Assembly: GCA_028753945.1 (NCBI GenBank)
Contig: JAPNXP010000018.1
Location: 3,101,643-3,165,642, forward strand
Origin: Hexactinellida sp. DTS-2022
Lineage: Eukaryota; Porifera; Hexactinellida
DNA: 64,000 bases
Direction: 5' to 3'
Below the pieces are notes generated by a model. The model ran no database searches. It was not told the origin of the DNA and was given only the letters and a program-made list of their open reading frames with translations. This document shows, piece after piece, positions 23,774 through 34,808 of this stretch; position 1 is the stretch's first letter; each line of letters opens with the position of its first letter. The position numbers and the translations under genes were made by a program.

Positions 23774-24276
23774 CAGTGGTACTCAAACTGTGGTCCGCGA
23801 CCCACCACTGGGCGGCGAGAAAATTGTTACTGGGCCGCGGGAAACTCATTAAAGTTAGTCAATATTTCATTTAATGGATTTCAATCTCCAATTTTTTGCT
23901 TTTATTGCACAATTTGGGGGATAATATCGAAATTTTCATTCAAAAATTAACAAATGATGATCACTTATTCTACTTCCTAGAATGCTGATATAATTTGATC
24001 AATCCTGCGAACATAAAACATGTAGGGTGGAATACAAACAGTATTTGTGATCTTCCACTAGCTATATGTTAGGCTCACATTAATTAGAAACGCTTTTTAT
24101 AATTTACCTTCGATTAAAGACAATTGATAATTTACACGTATTATGCATCATAAATGCTGTAACATAACAATAATCAAGTATTTACTAAGGACTATACTGC
24201 GCGAAAATAGGCGTGGAACGTGTAATTGTGACAACGAAATTATTGGTCCGCGACATGAAAAGTTTGAGAAGCACTG
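23774..24276. mobile_element. hAT-like MITE, TSD GTCTATGG
   Basis: Starts CAGTGGTACTCAAACTGTGG and ends AAAGTTTGAGAAGCACTG. The flanking 8-mers GTCTATGG and GTCTCTGG differ at one base. The ends carry GGTCCGCGAC in inverted copies. Confidence 0.83.
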
Positions 24277-24419
24277 GTCTCTGGTTTGGCAAGTTTTCAC
24301 GAGAGGTTTTACTATAAATATAGAATTTAATGGATACGTATCTATAATCTAAATGCATTCGTTATATAAATTTCTATGTTAAGGACATAGTGTTTCAACA
24401 TTATGCCATAGTTAGATAG

Positions 24420-24890
24420 TTTAATATAAATTCGTTAAATCCTCACCGGAAGGCAGGGGTGCATCCTATTCTATAGATGAAGAAATGAGAGGCAATAATA
24501 TAAGCTACAGGTGTACTGACAGCTTCTTTCAAAAGATGTGACAATGAATTCCATGGTAGGTGTAAAATTTCGTTCAAGACTCAACTTTTCTGAGCAAGAC
24601 CAAAAATACCCCTGCAAGCCAAGAATCACAATGTATTTTCCTAAAGCAATTCTGTACATACAAAATCTATAAATAAGCTCTCCGTTAGATATCCCGATTC
24701 CAGGAGAATTAGTGTCTCGGTGAAGTAGGCCATGTCATAAACTGTAGGCAGCAAGGTAAGCTCCAGCTGAGCCTTGGATCTGCGCAGAATCCGAATATTG
24801 GCGTATATTACGCAAAACTGCTCCTTTTGGAGAGATGTCGGATGTCCATTCTGACGTTTGTTTTTTAGCATCCATCCCAATTTAAAGATA
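24420..24890 (-). pseudogene. CR1-like LINE endonuclease fragment
   Basis: On the minus strand, an open frame contains FCVIYANIRILRRSKAQLEL, then YDMAYFTETLILLESGYL. This follows the N-terminal endonuclease pattern of CR1-type non-LTR retrotransposons (YANxRSLxxK, then YDxxxxTET). A shifted frame downstream reads ILHLPWNSLSHLLKEAVSTP and VAYIIASHFF. No reverse transcriptase motif was seen. It lies in a UBR4 intron on the same strand but does not match the missing UBR4 residues. Confidence 0.5.
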
Positions 24891-25155
24891 AATTTCAGAA
24901 ATTAAACCCTGTTCAGTGCACGTCGATAGGCCTGCAGACAATACCTAATACTTTTGAATCATCCTCGAAATTAATAAATCTTTTGGAAGATCATAATATA
25001 ATAAACAGGTACTTTTCCTTAAACCTATCATAAAAAGAGTAGTGGCCGCACAATGTGTTGATAATATAACACATATATCAATAAACTTCTAATAAGAAAT
25101 TAAATTTATATATTGTAGTTTAAATTTACATTTTTGATGCAAACTTAATATAATA

Positions 25156-25372
25156 CTAGCGCGCTTCGCTTGCTAGGTCGCTTCGCGGCAGAACTTAACC
25201 ACAGAAACCAACAGCTTCGCGGTTGGTATGCTGGTTTATATACTTCTAACATTGATTATAAAGCGTGAATAGGCAAAATAGTTAAATTTAACAATGTGAA
25301 ATTTTAGTAATAACGTCATCATGCGACAATGAGTAAGCATATTGGTGATCTGGTGTTATGTACCGTAGTAAA
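25156..25372 (-). mobile_element. Helitron-like repeat, copy C (3' part)
   Basis: Reverse complement of the end of copy B: CTAGCGCGCTTCGCTTGC, the ACCAACAGCTTCGCGGTTGG hairpin region and TTTATATACTTCTAACATTG. Confidence 0.55.
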
Positions 25373-25959
25373 TATTAAAGATTCAAGATAAAATCATAGT
25401 CATGCGTGGGCTCAGCGTAGCTATCAATGTCTAACTACTCTACGATTGATAACTGGGCGAATTGGTCATCAACCTCTTCCATGTATATCTTGGAATTTCT
25501 TATAAAGAATAAGATTCTATCAAAAATATAGTAAGAAAGGATCAACAGCAGAGGTGGAAATTTTCGCTCTGTAAGGCGATGAAGGCATTTTAGGCATGCA
25601 GGAATATTTCATAATTCGAATAATATATAATGGATTACTTTAAATGTTGTGAATTAACTCGGCTAAATCTGTATTTGTAGGCTATATTTGCTTATATGTC
25701 AGCTAGCCGACATTGTAGGCGACCGACAAAAAGTAATTCCAGTAAATAATTGTAGGGCTTTGTAAATGATTTATTTAACACAGAGCCAGATAGCTATCAC
25801 TAAATATAAACAAGTGAACTTCAGTTATTACTCATAAGATTTCATTTTTCGAATACTTAGACTTTAAAATTTGAATCTCGAATACAGGGAAAACATAAAT
25901 TGAATTTCTATAGTACAATTTCATTCACGGCCGGAATCACCAGCCTTGAATGAAAATGT

Positions 25960-26060
25960 TATTCAATAGTAGCTTTAGGGGGGCTCCATCAAAAAGAGAG
26001 GTGGAACCAGAGGCGGCCCCACCTGGGGGCCGCCTCTTGCTCCTTACCTCCCGAATATAT
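25960..26060. repeat. GC-rich hairpin
   Basis: The sequence AGAGGCGGCCCC, then a short loop, then GGGGGCCGCCTCT forms a strong hairpin near 26011-26038. It is probably part of a small element; the ends are unclear. Confidence 0.4.
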
Positions 26061-26651
26061 ACACAGTCAAAGTTAATGTATCTCAAACCCTAAGTGGAAA
26101 TTAAAACTCTCTTTTACTCTGCGGGTGAAGGTACCCATCTATGCCGCAACTGTACCAATTGGGCCGAACTTGTTCCATCAATGCCGAACCTGATCCATCA
26201 ATTCAGCACCTATGGTTGTGGGCTACTTAAACGTGGTGCCCGATTATTTTTGTGGTACTTAAGATATTGGCGCGGCCTAGGCAGCATCTGCTCCAACGGC
26301 ACGGTATGCCCATTTAATCCTATTTCATTATACAAAATATGAATTTAGTGTATAATATATTGCTTCAATTCTTATGAAATATTCGACTCAAGAATTTCGT
26401 TCAAATAAGGGAATGCTGACAGAGTTCGTCTCGAATAATGGAGAATAAGCAATAGTGATAAACTAGAATAATGGTTTGACTTATACTGCTATATGTATTT
26501 TTGACAGAAGATTTCTTCTTCATAAAGATATTTCCCCAACCCAGAGTTCGGCAAGTATTTCTCTTTTGATGCCAGAGGTGTTGTGGCTATAGCTTCAATA
26601 TCAACTAGTATCACGATTCACGAAATGCTCAATGATTATAGAAACTGGGAC

Positions 26652-27038
26652 CAGAGTGGACCATGGGTCAACATTGGTGACCCATGACCCATCTGACCAA
26701 TTGCATTTGTGACCCATGACCCATTGACCCATGACCCATCGAGTGACCAATTTTCCCTTCAAGTAGCGTTTGACCCATGTATTACCCATTGACCTTTTTA
26801 AATATCTATTTTTAAATATCTAAACATTATGTAACACAATGCGACTTACAATATACGGTATGTTACGTATGTATGATGCTTGTCGATCAATTAATTTTTG
26901 GGTTAATTTGATTCGACTATAACTGGACGAACATCTAAATTCCAAATGGGTCATGGGTCATGGGTCACAGAGCTGTGACCCATGACCCATGACCCATCGA
27001 CCCATGACCCATGACCCATCGACCCATGGTCCACTCTG
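26652..27038. mobile_element. hAT-like MITE with GACCCAT repeats, copy 1, TSD ACTGGGAC
   Basis: Starts CAGAGTGGACCATGGGTCA and ends TGACCCATGGTCCACTCTG (right end reads GACCCATGGTCCACTCTG), between exact ACTGGGAC repeats (26644-26651, 27039-27046). Both subterminal regions are packed with TGACCCA words, which in hAT elements can be transposase-binding repeats. Confidence 0.87.
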
Positions 27039-27155
27039 ACTGGGACAAAAACTCGATTTTGATTAGTATCTCCGTATCTCCATTGTTTTATGAGATCTTT
27101 GAATGGGTCATCATTATATTGCAATGGTTGCTCATTTAATTAATTATATTGACAT

Positions 27156-27259
27156 AAGTGGCGGCGCCGGGATTCCAGCTCTGGGGGGGCACAGGGGGGG
27201 GGGCACAGGGGGGGGGGGGGCACAGGGGGGGGGCTTGAGCCCCCCTGGCGCCGCCACTG
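27156..27259. mobile_element. hAT-like MITE (GTGGCGGCGCC family), short copy
   Basis: Starts AAGTGGCGGCGCC and ends GGCGCCGCCACTG. The flanking 8-mers ATTGACAT and ATTGACAG differ at one base. The interior is GGGGGCACAG repeated. Same family as 51436-51650. Confidence 0.78.
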
Positions 27260-27928
27260 ATTGACAGGACTACCTTCGTAAAGCAGTTGATCACTGTCGT
27301 ATTTGTAACTGTACTTCATGCAATTACAACATGTTCATTGCACTGATAACAATAATAGTCTTCCTAACTAATGATCTGAAGCGCTTTTGAAGAGGGAACG
27401 GTATTTGCTCTAAGGCTGTGAATATCTCCAAGGTCCATTGGCTGAGTACTCGCGATTTAGATGGAAGGAATGTAAATCAAGTCGATGGCCTTTAGGTTAT
27501 CCATATGTGGTGGGAATGACAACTAATAAAGACTACTATTATTCTCTCTGTGAGGAATCGAATCAACCTCTCGCGCCTACTCTTCAAACATACTCTGTCT
27601 CTCCAGCTCAATCCTTGTCCTCGGTAAAGGTAATGTAGATTCTGAACACCAGCAAAACATCGTGGCTTCATGGATTTACATATTATAAGCATGCTAACTA
27701 GTCACAAACTGCGTTTGGAAGCTGCCATCCGAGTGTATACACACCCATTACAATTCAGAGTATGATACCTCCATCATTACAAATGTGTTACTAGACACAA
27801 GTTCATCAAAGGATTAGGAATAGCCTTCAAAAGCAATAGCTGGACACAATTTTGTTGTGCCATGTTAAAAACAACTTCATATATAACTTAAATTTATAGT
27901 GAATTAAATAGTAAAAATGAATTATCCC

Positions 27929-28324
27929 CAGGGGTGGTGAATCTGCTGTTAACAGCCATTTTGGCTGTTTGCTGTTAACAGCTAAGAATTCGTCCCCAAT
28001 TGGCATTCAACCTTAACTGCATTTAAGTCGCCTTTAAGCTGTTAACAGCCAATGTGAGCTGTTAACAGCCAATTCTAGCTGTTAACAGCCTATTCAAGCT
28101 GTTCAAATTCAATAATTGTATCAGTAAAATTAAGGAAAAGGGACAAGCGAAGAAAGTTATACTCAAAAATGTTTAGATTCGAATTGCATATCGTATTTAC
28201 ATAACAGTGAAAATGAAAATAAATGATTATATAATAATATTTCAATTATTGCATTGGTCAGCATCTAGCTGTTAACAGCTTCGATTTTCATTTGCTGTTA
28301 ACAGCTTGGCTGTTTCCATCCCTG
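27929..28324. mobile_element. hAT-like MITE with GCTGTTAACAGC palindromes, TSD ATTATCCC
   Basis: Starts CAGGGGTGGTGAAT and ends TTTCCATCCCTG, with exact ATTATCCC repeats (27921-27928, 28325-28332). The 12-bp palindrome GCTGTTAACAGC occurs several times in each arm, with TGTTAACAG half-variants. Confidence 0.87.
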
Positions 28325-28419
28325 ATTATCCCTGAGGTTTCCCATTATCATTACTAAACATAAAAAATAGTGCCCTCAGACCAATTCAATATTAAAGTTT
28401 CATTGAATAATAGCAATAA

Positions 28420-29163
28420 TTCATACATGGGTTCAAGTCCGGACTGGAATTGAGATTTATATTTAAAATCCCAATCCCATTCTGAATGGGAATGGGATTT
28501 AAGCCTGAATTCCAATATTTGAAAGACTGTGACTAGGAATTAAGTCCTATCCTAGAGAATGGGAATGGGACTAAAGTCCTGAATTGCAGGATTTTAAAGA
28601 CTGGGACTGGGAATTAAGTCCTATCCTAGGGAATGGGAATGGGACTTAGCCCTGAATTCCAGGATTTGAAAGACTGGGACTGGGAATTAAGTCCTATCCT
28701 AGGGAATGGGAATGGGGATGGGAATGGGACTTAAGTCCTGAATTATTGAGTACCCATAGTTATATTTGATTGAAATTTGACTGCGACTGGGAATTAAGTC
28801 ATATACTAAGGAATGGAAATGGGAATGGGACTTAAGTCCTGAATTCCCGAAATTGAAAGACTGTGACTTGGAATTAAGTCCTATCCTAGAGAATGGGAAT
28901 GGGACTTAAGTCCTGGAATGCCGGATTTGAAAGACTGTGAATGGGAATTAAGTCCTATCCTAGGGAATGGGAATGGGACTTAAGTCCTGGAATCCCGGAT
29001 TTGAAAGACTGGGACTTGGAAGTAAGTCTTATCCTAGGGAATGTGAATGGGACTTAAGTCCTGAATTGACGAAAATGAAAGACAGCGACTGTGAATTAAA
29101 TCAGGGAATCCCATTAAGATTGGGAATTCAGGGAATTAAATCGGAATTGAACCCATGTATGAA
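28420..29163. mobile_element. Element with a GGGACTTAAGTCC minisatellite
   Basis: The inverted ends TTCATACATGGGTTCAA and complement enclose about eight tandem units of 75-90 bp. A unit is GAATGGGAATGGGACTTAAG, then TCCTGAATTCC, a GATTTGAAAGACTGGGAC part, then GGAATTAAGTCCTATCCTAG. Non-coding; frames inside come from the repeat. Confidence 0.75.
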
Positions 29164-30649
29164 ATTTATAGCATCGTTCAATATAGTTTCAACAAATTAG
29201 GTATAACTCAAATAGGTTTCGTACAACTGAGTTCGTCAAAGAGGGTATCGTTTCGCTAACCGGGGAATAGTCATTGCCTATAGTAGTTTGACAAATTTGT
29301 TCCGGTTGCAAATGGGTCCAGCCAGAATCAATTTGTTATAAATTGTTCATTCAGAGGCTAAATTTCGAGTGTGAAGCATTTCTATGGGTTTCTCTATTCT
29401 ATAGATATTTCATTCCGGTTTAATTTATACCAGTAATCACCCTTAGACGATTTCTTTAAACAACACCTAGGTTACACTTATGTAATTAATCACTATCCAA
29501 ATTTGCAATTATTTAAGTACAACTGCCATCATAATCAAAAGAAGAAACATGTAGCCTCGGCCTCTGGAAAGTAGCAAGTAGATAGTTTGAGTGTACGTAC
29601 TAACTGCTTATAAATAGGGTTTATAGTGTCGGGGTATCGGTTAAGATACTATCAATCTCGGGATAATTAAAATAAATGAATGATATCTTAAGAATATTTA
29701 TTGTTGCTGTTACAAAATAAGCAAAAATTTATTCGAAATGCACAAATATATAGGCCAGTAAATAGGTAAACAATTATGAATATTTCGAATTTGGAATCGG
29801 GAAAATTCTAGAATAATATTAATGTTGTCTCTGACACATTGTGACAAATTAGATAAACAACTTGTATACATCCCCTGTAGTTTTATTTAGTTAAGACGGA
29901 TATAAGAGTGAATGGATTTGCTCAAATAATAGAATGTTTGTTATTTAGTTGAAACAACTAACAATAAGACATACTTTATTGAATAATAGAGACAGTGTAG
30001 CAATTGATCGTATAATTGATACTTTGAATATTTATTAAATATTCAAACTGTTGATGTTAAGTCAATAATTACACAGAAAACCCATTATCCAAAGAAGTAT
30101 TGGACCCTGGGATTTAGAAAGGAATACCGAGATTCAAATCCAAGATATGTATCCCCTCCCAAGATTCAAAGTTATAACCTCTATTTAGATAAAAATATAT
30201 TTCTCACTACTATTTGTAATTTAAGTTGGTTTTGAAAAAGTGCTATTTACATAAAGAAAACGTTTAAGTGTGATTAATTATATAAATTAAGCAGGAACGA
30301 ATTTGTTATGTAAAAGAAAACCCAGAGAAATGATATTTCAAAACAGTTGTAATTAATCAAATTAAACTAAATTCAATCATTCAGTCTATTTAAAATGCAT
30401 TAGATTTCAGGTCCGGTCAATCCCAGCCATTTTCAGTGCCCGGTTCCAATTCAAATTTATGTCTAACCTGGGCTAGTCAAAGTTGTTAATTGAGTGAATG
30501 AACAGGCTTATAAAAGTCAAACGTTTGTAAATTATAGTGAATCATGTGACACAGTACACGGTGATATTTATTCCATCAATAAATCAATATTGATTACTAA
30601 TACTATCTACTGCTTGATTACTAATTAACTACGATTTATTACCACCTGT

Positions 30650-32207
30650 CCTATAGCGTCTGCGATAATGACATTATAACTAAATGCATAAAAATTCCTA
30701 ATGGTAAAGAGGAAATTGCATTTGAGGCTACAGTATAATGATTTGAGGCTACAGTATAAATCTGAACAGCTGTCTGTTGCAAAACTTGCACAGATGCTAA
30801 ATTACAAGGATTGTTGACCATCTATTCTAGAAAGATAGAATGTGAAACTAGCTCTACGTATCTTCAATTGTTCCAACGTCGTCGCTGCTCTTAATATCCA
30901 GCAATCGAGTATGGACCAAATTAGCAGATCCCAGACCGGTAGCTTTATTGAAATAATTAGTCGCGAATTGAAATTATTTAACGTCAATACCCCTTGGAAA
31001 GGTATCCATCTCAGAGATCGAGATAGCTTGCCACTCAAGCAGAACGACCTCAGGTTCCAATTCTTATCTTCAGTAGTTTGTTGGCTGGATCAGTGGAAAG
31101 CATTAGGATTTCGAGAAATAAATTAACACCCCAAACTTTTACAAGCTTTCGACATTCGTGTATAACTCTTCCCAACTTGTTGAATACCTGACAGAAGATA
31201 TCGGTTTTAGATACGTACTCAGTTCATTTGTGCAGAATGATCCTATTGAGCACCAGTTTGGGTTGTACCGGAAAATGTCGGGATCTAATTATAATCTATC
31301 AGTTTGTCAAGTGCTTGAGAATGAGAGCATTAAAAATATCCAAAAAACTAAAACTTTTCAATCGCAAAACTACAGTTCGGAAGGATAGAGCTTCTTTTAT
31401 CAAATTTCTGAACACCTTCACATCTGAACAAGATGACATTTCCGATGTGGAGAAGCTATTGACATACAAATATATACTAAGATTATTAGTAAGGAGTCTC
31501 CTGACCCATCTTTGGAAATACAACAAGCATTGGCAATTATCTCTGGTTACGCAGCCTTCTCTATGAGAAAAAGTTCATTAAAACCTTCGAATTATGTAAT
31601 GAGTGTATCCTATTTTAACTCAAGATAAATCTCTCGATATTGAAGAAATTCCACCTACTTTTAAACTGATTCAGCTGTCTGATCGTGGTGAATTAAAGTG
31701 GCCATCGAAAACTGTTTTAGGCGTAGTTATTACCCTTTGGAAATTATTTATCGAGATAGAACAGTCTCCTATTCTATTAAATAACTTTCTCACTTCCAAT
31801 TCTCGCTCAATTTTAGTCCAACGCGCTCTCTTAAAACTTGAAAGCGAAGAAAATGATGAGGTTGCCTATGAGTGTTTCCAGTGTAATGCAACAGGAAGAG
31901 AAATGTTACATGTAGTGTTGGTGACTGCGAGCAACTGTTTTCTTAATAATAAAGCAAATAATATCAATCTATCAACTACCCATGCCCTTTCGAAAGACTC
32001 CGAAAGGAAAATTTTAAAACTTAGTTCAAAGTAATAATGTATTATTTGTTGATACCTTCCATTCACTTATGTGGTGATTGTAACTCATTTAGTGAAAGTA
32101 CATATGATATCAGTATCACTATATTTAATTATAACACTTATGGAAACTCTACTTCCTGTTATCCATGGTTTTAATGAGTGAATAGGCCTTATGTATAGTA
32201 GGCTATG
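30650..32207 (+). mobile_element. P element (THAP9-like), 5'-truncated copy
   Basis: Transposase remnants from 30650 to 32034 are followed by a right-end motif ATGTATAGTAGGCTATG at 32191-32207. A similar AAAGTAGGCTATG occurs at 32535-32547, so either may be the true end. Lies in the 14.7-kb UBR4 intron, transcribed opposite to the gene. Confidence 0.65.
30790..32034 (+). pseudogene. P-element transposase, C-terminal half, second subfamily
   Basis: The pieces, in order, are VKLALRIFNCSNVVAALNIQ, then LSSVVCWLDQWKALG, then SSFVQNDPIEHQFGLYRKMS (the TDPLE-x-x-FxxYRQMSG motif), and finally LIQLSDRGELKWPSKTVLGV. The last piece is the C-terminal helical part of P/THAP9 transposases. Frameshifts and stops separate the pieces. 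It differs from the copies at 0.3 and 43 kb (IEHQFGLYRKMS against LERRFSQYRQMS), so it is a second P lineage. Confidence 0.82.
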
Positions 32208-32581
32208 ATTTAACCTATTTGTATTAATAAAACTATGTTAAATGTTTGTTGTTTCTAATTGGTGTCTATTAAAGACATATACTATTCAGTCAAAATTTAT
32301 TTCTTAACTATTATCCAGTAGTTAAGAGAAAATCATCGTATCCAATTCCAGGATTTAAATCATTTATACGTAGAGGAAAATAAATCCGTCGGAATATCTT
32401 AAACCGTCTGAACACACATTAAAACATTTAGCTGCTATCAAATTTCAGGTTAGAATATACCATTTAAGATTTGGAACACTCCATCTCGACCGCATCCATG
32501 GTACCAAATTCGTAGTTAATGTTAGGCCTTATGTAAAGTAGGCTATGCTATTACCTTTACTAATATATTTAGGATATTTTA

Positions 32582-33037
32582 CAGAGTAACCGCGTACGGC
32601 GTACTGTACGGTACGGTACGGATTTAGTACGCAGATTATCCTTCCGTACCGTACTTACGCACTCGGTACGCACTCCGTACGTACTTATTTAATGATAGTA
32701 TAGAATCTTATCTTTTAGCACTTGATTCTTTTTTTAAATCGAGTAATAAGTTAGATAAAATTATCAAGATAACTATCCATTCTTAGTAGAAAATTCAACT
32801 TGCCTTTGTAATGGTTTGAACTTTGTGGTATTTTAAATTTTTGTTGGGTTTTGTATTTTCTAACTATAATAGATTAGATACTTGTTTATTAATTATTTTT
32901 CGAATTATAGAAATACTTGTATACAGTATTGTTAATTGTTCACAACGTATTATTGTGTACCGTACGAAGTACCGTTCGAAATAAAACGGTATGAAGACTC
33001 TCCGTACCGTACCGTACGAACGTACGCGGTTACTCTG
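32582..33037. mobile_element. hAT-like MITE with GTACGGTAC palindromes, TSD ATATTTTA
   Basis: Starts CAGAGTAACCGCGTACG and ends CGTACGCGGTTACTCTG, with exact ATATTTTA repeats (32574-32581, 33038-33045). Both arms consist of CCGTACCGTACG-type words. Confidence 0.88.
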
Positions 33038-33849
33038 ATATTTTATTTCTAAAGTGATTGCAAATATAATGTTAAAAAATTTCAGAAATATTCTTTGTAA
33101 TAATTTTGAAGTAGCCGGAAAATGGGAAAAACGTGAATGAGATAATTAAGCCACACATACTTGAATCGTGTAGAAGCAAATTTTAAACTACCAGCCCCCG
33201 AAACAGTGCGCAACAGAAAATTCGAACGTTAATTTTTTCTTGCTATGCATATTCCAGATTAACATTTGTTAATATTTAATTTAATTATCATATGTAACCA
33301 CTCAAATTACTACACAATGAATTAGATAATTAATGTATATATGTAATTAGAAATGTATTATTTGCCAATAAATCTATTTGAATTTTTCCAAACTTTGAAT
33401 ACCATCAATGGTTGAACAAGAGACCCAAATCTTGCCTTGATTTTGTAAGAATGATTAAGGCCAATGATAACTGCATCCCCACAAATCTACACAAACTTGA
33501 AGAAGCACTCGAATAATGCGCGGAGCCAGATTTTTCGAACTAGGGGACAACTAACTTTTAAGGGGGGTAGTTTTACACTCGTAATAATTTATGTGAACAC
33601 ATCACATGTTGTCACAATTTATTTATTGAAGTCGGTTGATAATCGTGTTAAGGCATATATTCGAAAAAGAAGTTTACTCTGGACAGTACATTTCGTGCTT
33701 TAGGAAAATTAAAAAACAAAGTTAAAAAAATATTAAGTGGTAATGGGAATAATCTGATGTCCTCTCCATTATATTAATTTCCATGTTCTATCAAAGTTTT
33801 CAGATATTTATCTCTAAGAGGGTGAAATTATATGCGATTAAGTGAATTT

Positions 33850-34470
33850 CACGTTTCTCAAAAAGTAAAAACTACGTCATAACTTAGTTGGGAGTGACAT
33901 ATTTATAATGGAAACACTAAACTTGATTTCGGGTTACAAAAGTTACCCCTGTATGCCCAAAATCAGATTTGGAAACCATCCAGTTTCTTCAATCAACACG
34001 GAACATACAAACAAATAAACACACAAATATATCCACTAGCTCCTTGTGTTTTTAATAGTATACTAGCGCGCATCGCTTGCTAGGTCGCTTTGCGACAGAA
34101 CACAACCACACACCAACGCTTTGCGGTTGGAGTGTGGTTTCTATACTCCCAACATTGATTATAAAGCGTAAATAGGCTTAAATGTCAAATTTAACAATGT
34201 GAAAGCTTAGTGGCGACGTCATCATGCGATAATGAGTAAGCATGTGGCAATCTGGTGTGGGCAACGTGTCCGCATCATTAATGTATATGTTCTATTAAAT
34301 TATGTGAGATTAAGTGAATTTTCAGGGTTCTCGTATGTGACAATGACGTCATAACTTGTCAAGGTGTGATAAATTTTGAGTGGAAAACTCAACTTGTTGG
34401 CGGGATCCAATCGCTACCCTAATATGCAAAAATAACATTTGGAAACAATCCAGTTTCTTCAATCATCCCC
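33850..34470 (-). mobile_element. Helitron-like repeat, copy D and an adjoining fragment
   Basis: 34063-34470 is a reverse-complement copy with CTAGCGCGCATCGCTTGC, the hairpin CCAACGCTTTGCGGTTGG and TTTCTTCAATC at the far end. 33850-34020 is a second, hairpin-less fragment of the same family (GTGACAATGACGTCAT-like and CCATCCAGTTTCTTCAATC). Confidence 0.55.
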
Positions 34471-34808
34471 GTCACTGGGCAGTCAGTCCCAATTTATACC
34501 CTCTGTCCGGATATACTTTATTATTATCTGATGAACATAATCGTAAAATATTAGCTATAAACTTGTGTAAAGTACTCCTAATGTATCAATTTTTAATAAG
34601 TCTTATATTTTAGGGCATTACTCTAATTCTATTTTTATCTGTCATGTTAATTTCTAATTCAATCAAATATTTATTTAATTGTTTGGCATAAGATAATGTT
34701 ATTTGCATATTAATGGAAATAAAAAAATAATAAAAAAGACAAAAAGAAAGCTAATAGTAACAAGAATAGAAATCAGAATAATAAAAATAATACATAGAAA
34801 TAACCGAC

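Larger units (their letters stand above)
20071..34808 (-). other. UBR4 intron (14.7 kb), may hide a small exon
   Basis: Holds palindrome clusters near 21.1-21.4 and 22.0-22.1 kb, Helitron-like copies (21.4, 25.2 and 34.1 kb), hAT-like MITEs (22845, 23774, 26652, 27156, 27929, 32582), a CR1-like LINE fragment, a minisatellite element (28.4-29.2 kb) and a decayed P element (30.65-32.2 kb). About 80 residues present in human UBR4 between the flanking exons were not found here, so they are either lost or in an unrecognised exon. Nothing recognisable was seen in 20.1-21.0, 22.2-22.8, 25.4-26.0 and 29.2-30.6 kb. Confidence 0.6.

Noticed and set aside
24420-24890. Minus-strand frames as the missing UBR4 exon
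   Set aside because: The sequence fits the CR1-type endonuclease pattern and not the missing UBR4 residues; frames are also broken.
28967-29200. Frame in the GGGACTTAAG minisatellite
   Set aside because: Produced by the tandem repeat; no start context or homology.
34699-34808. Hydrophobic C-terminal tail in the same frame resembling a transmembrane helix
   Set aside because: It lies after a possible splice donor in very T-rich minus-strand sequence and is most simply intron read-through.
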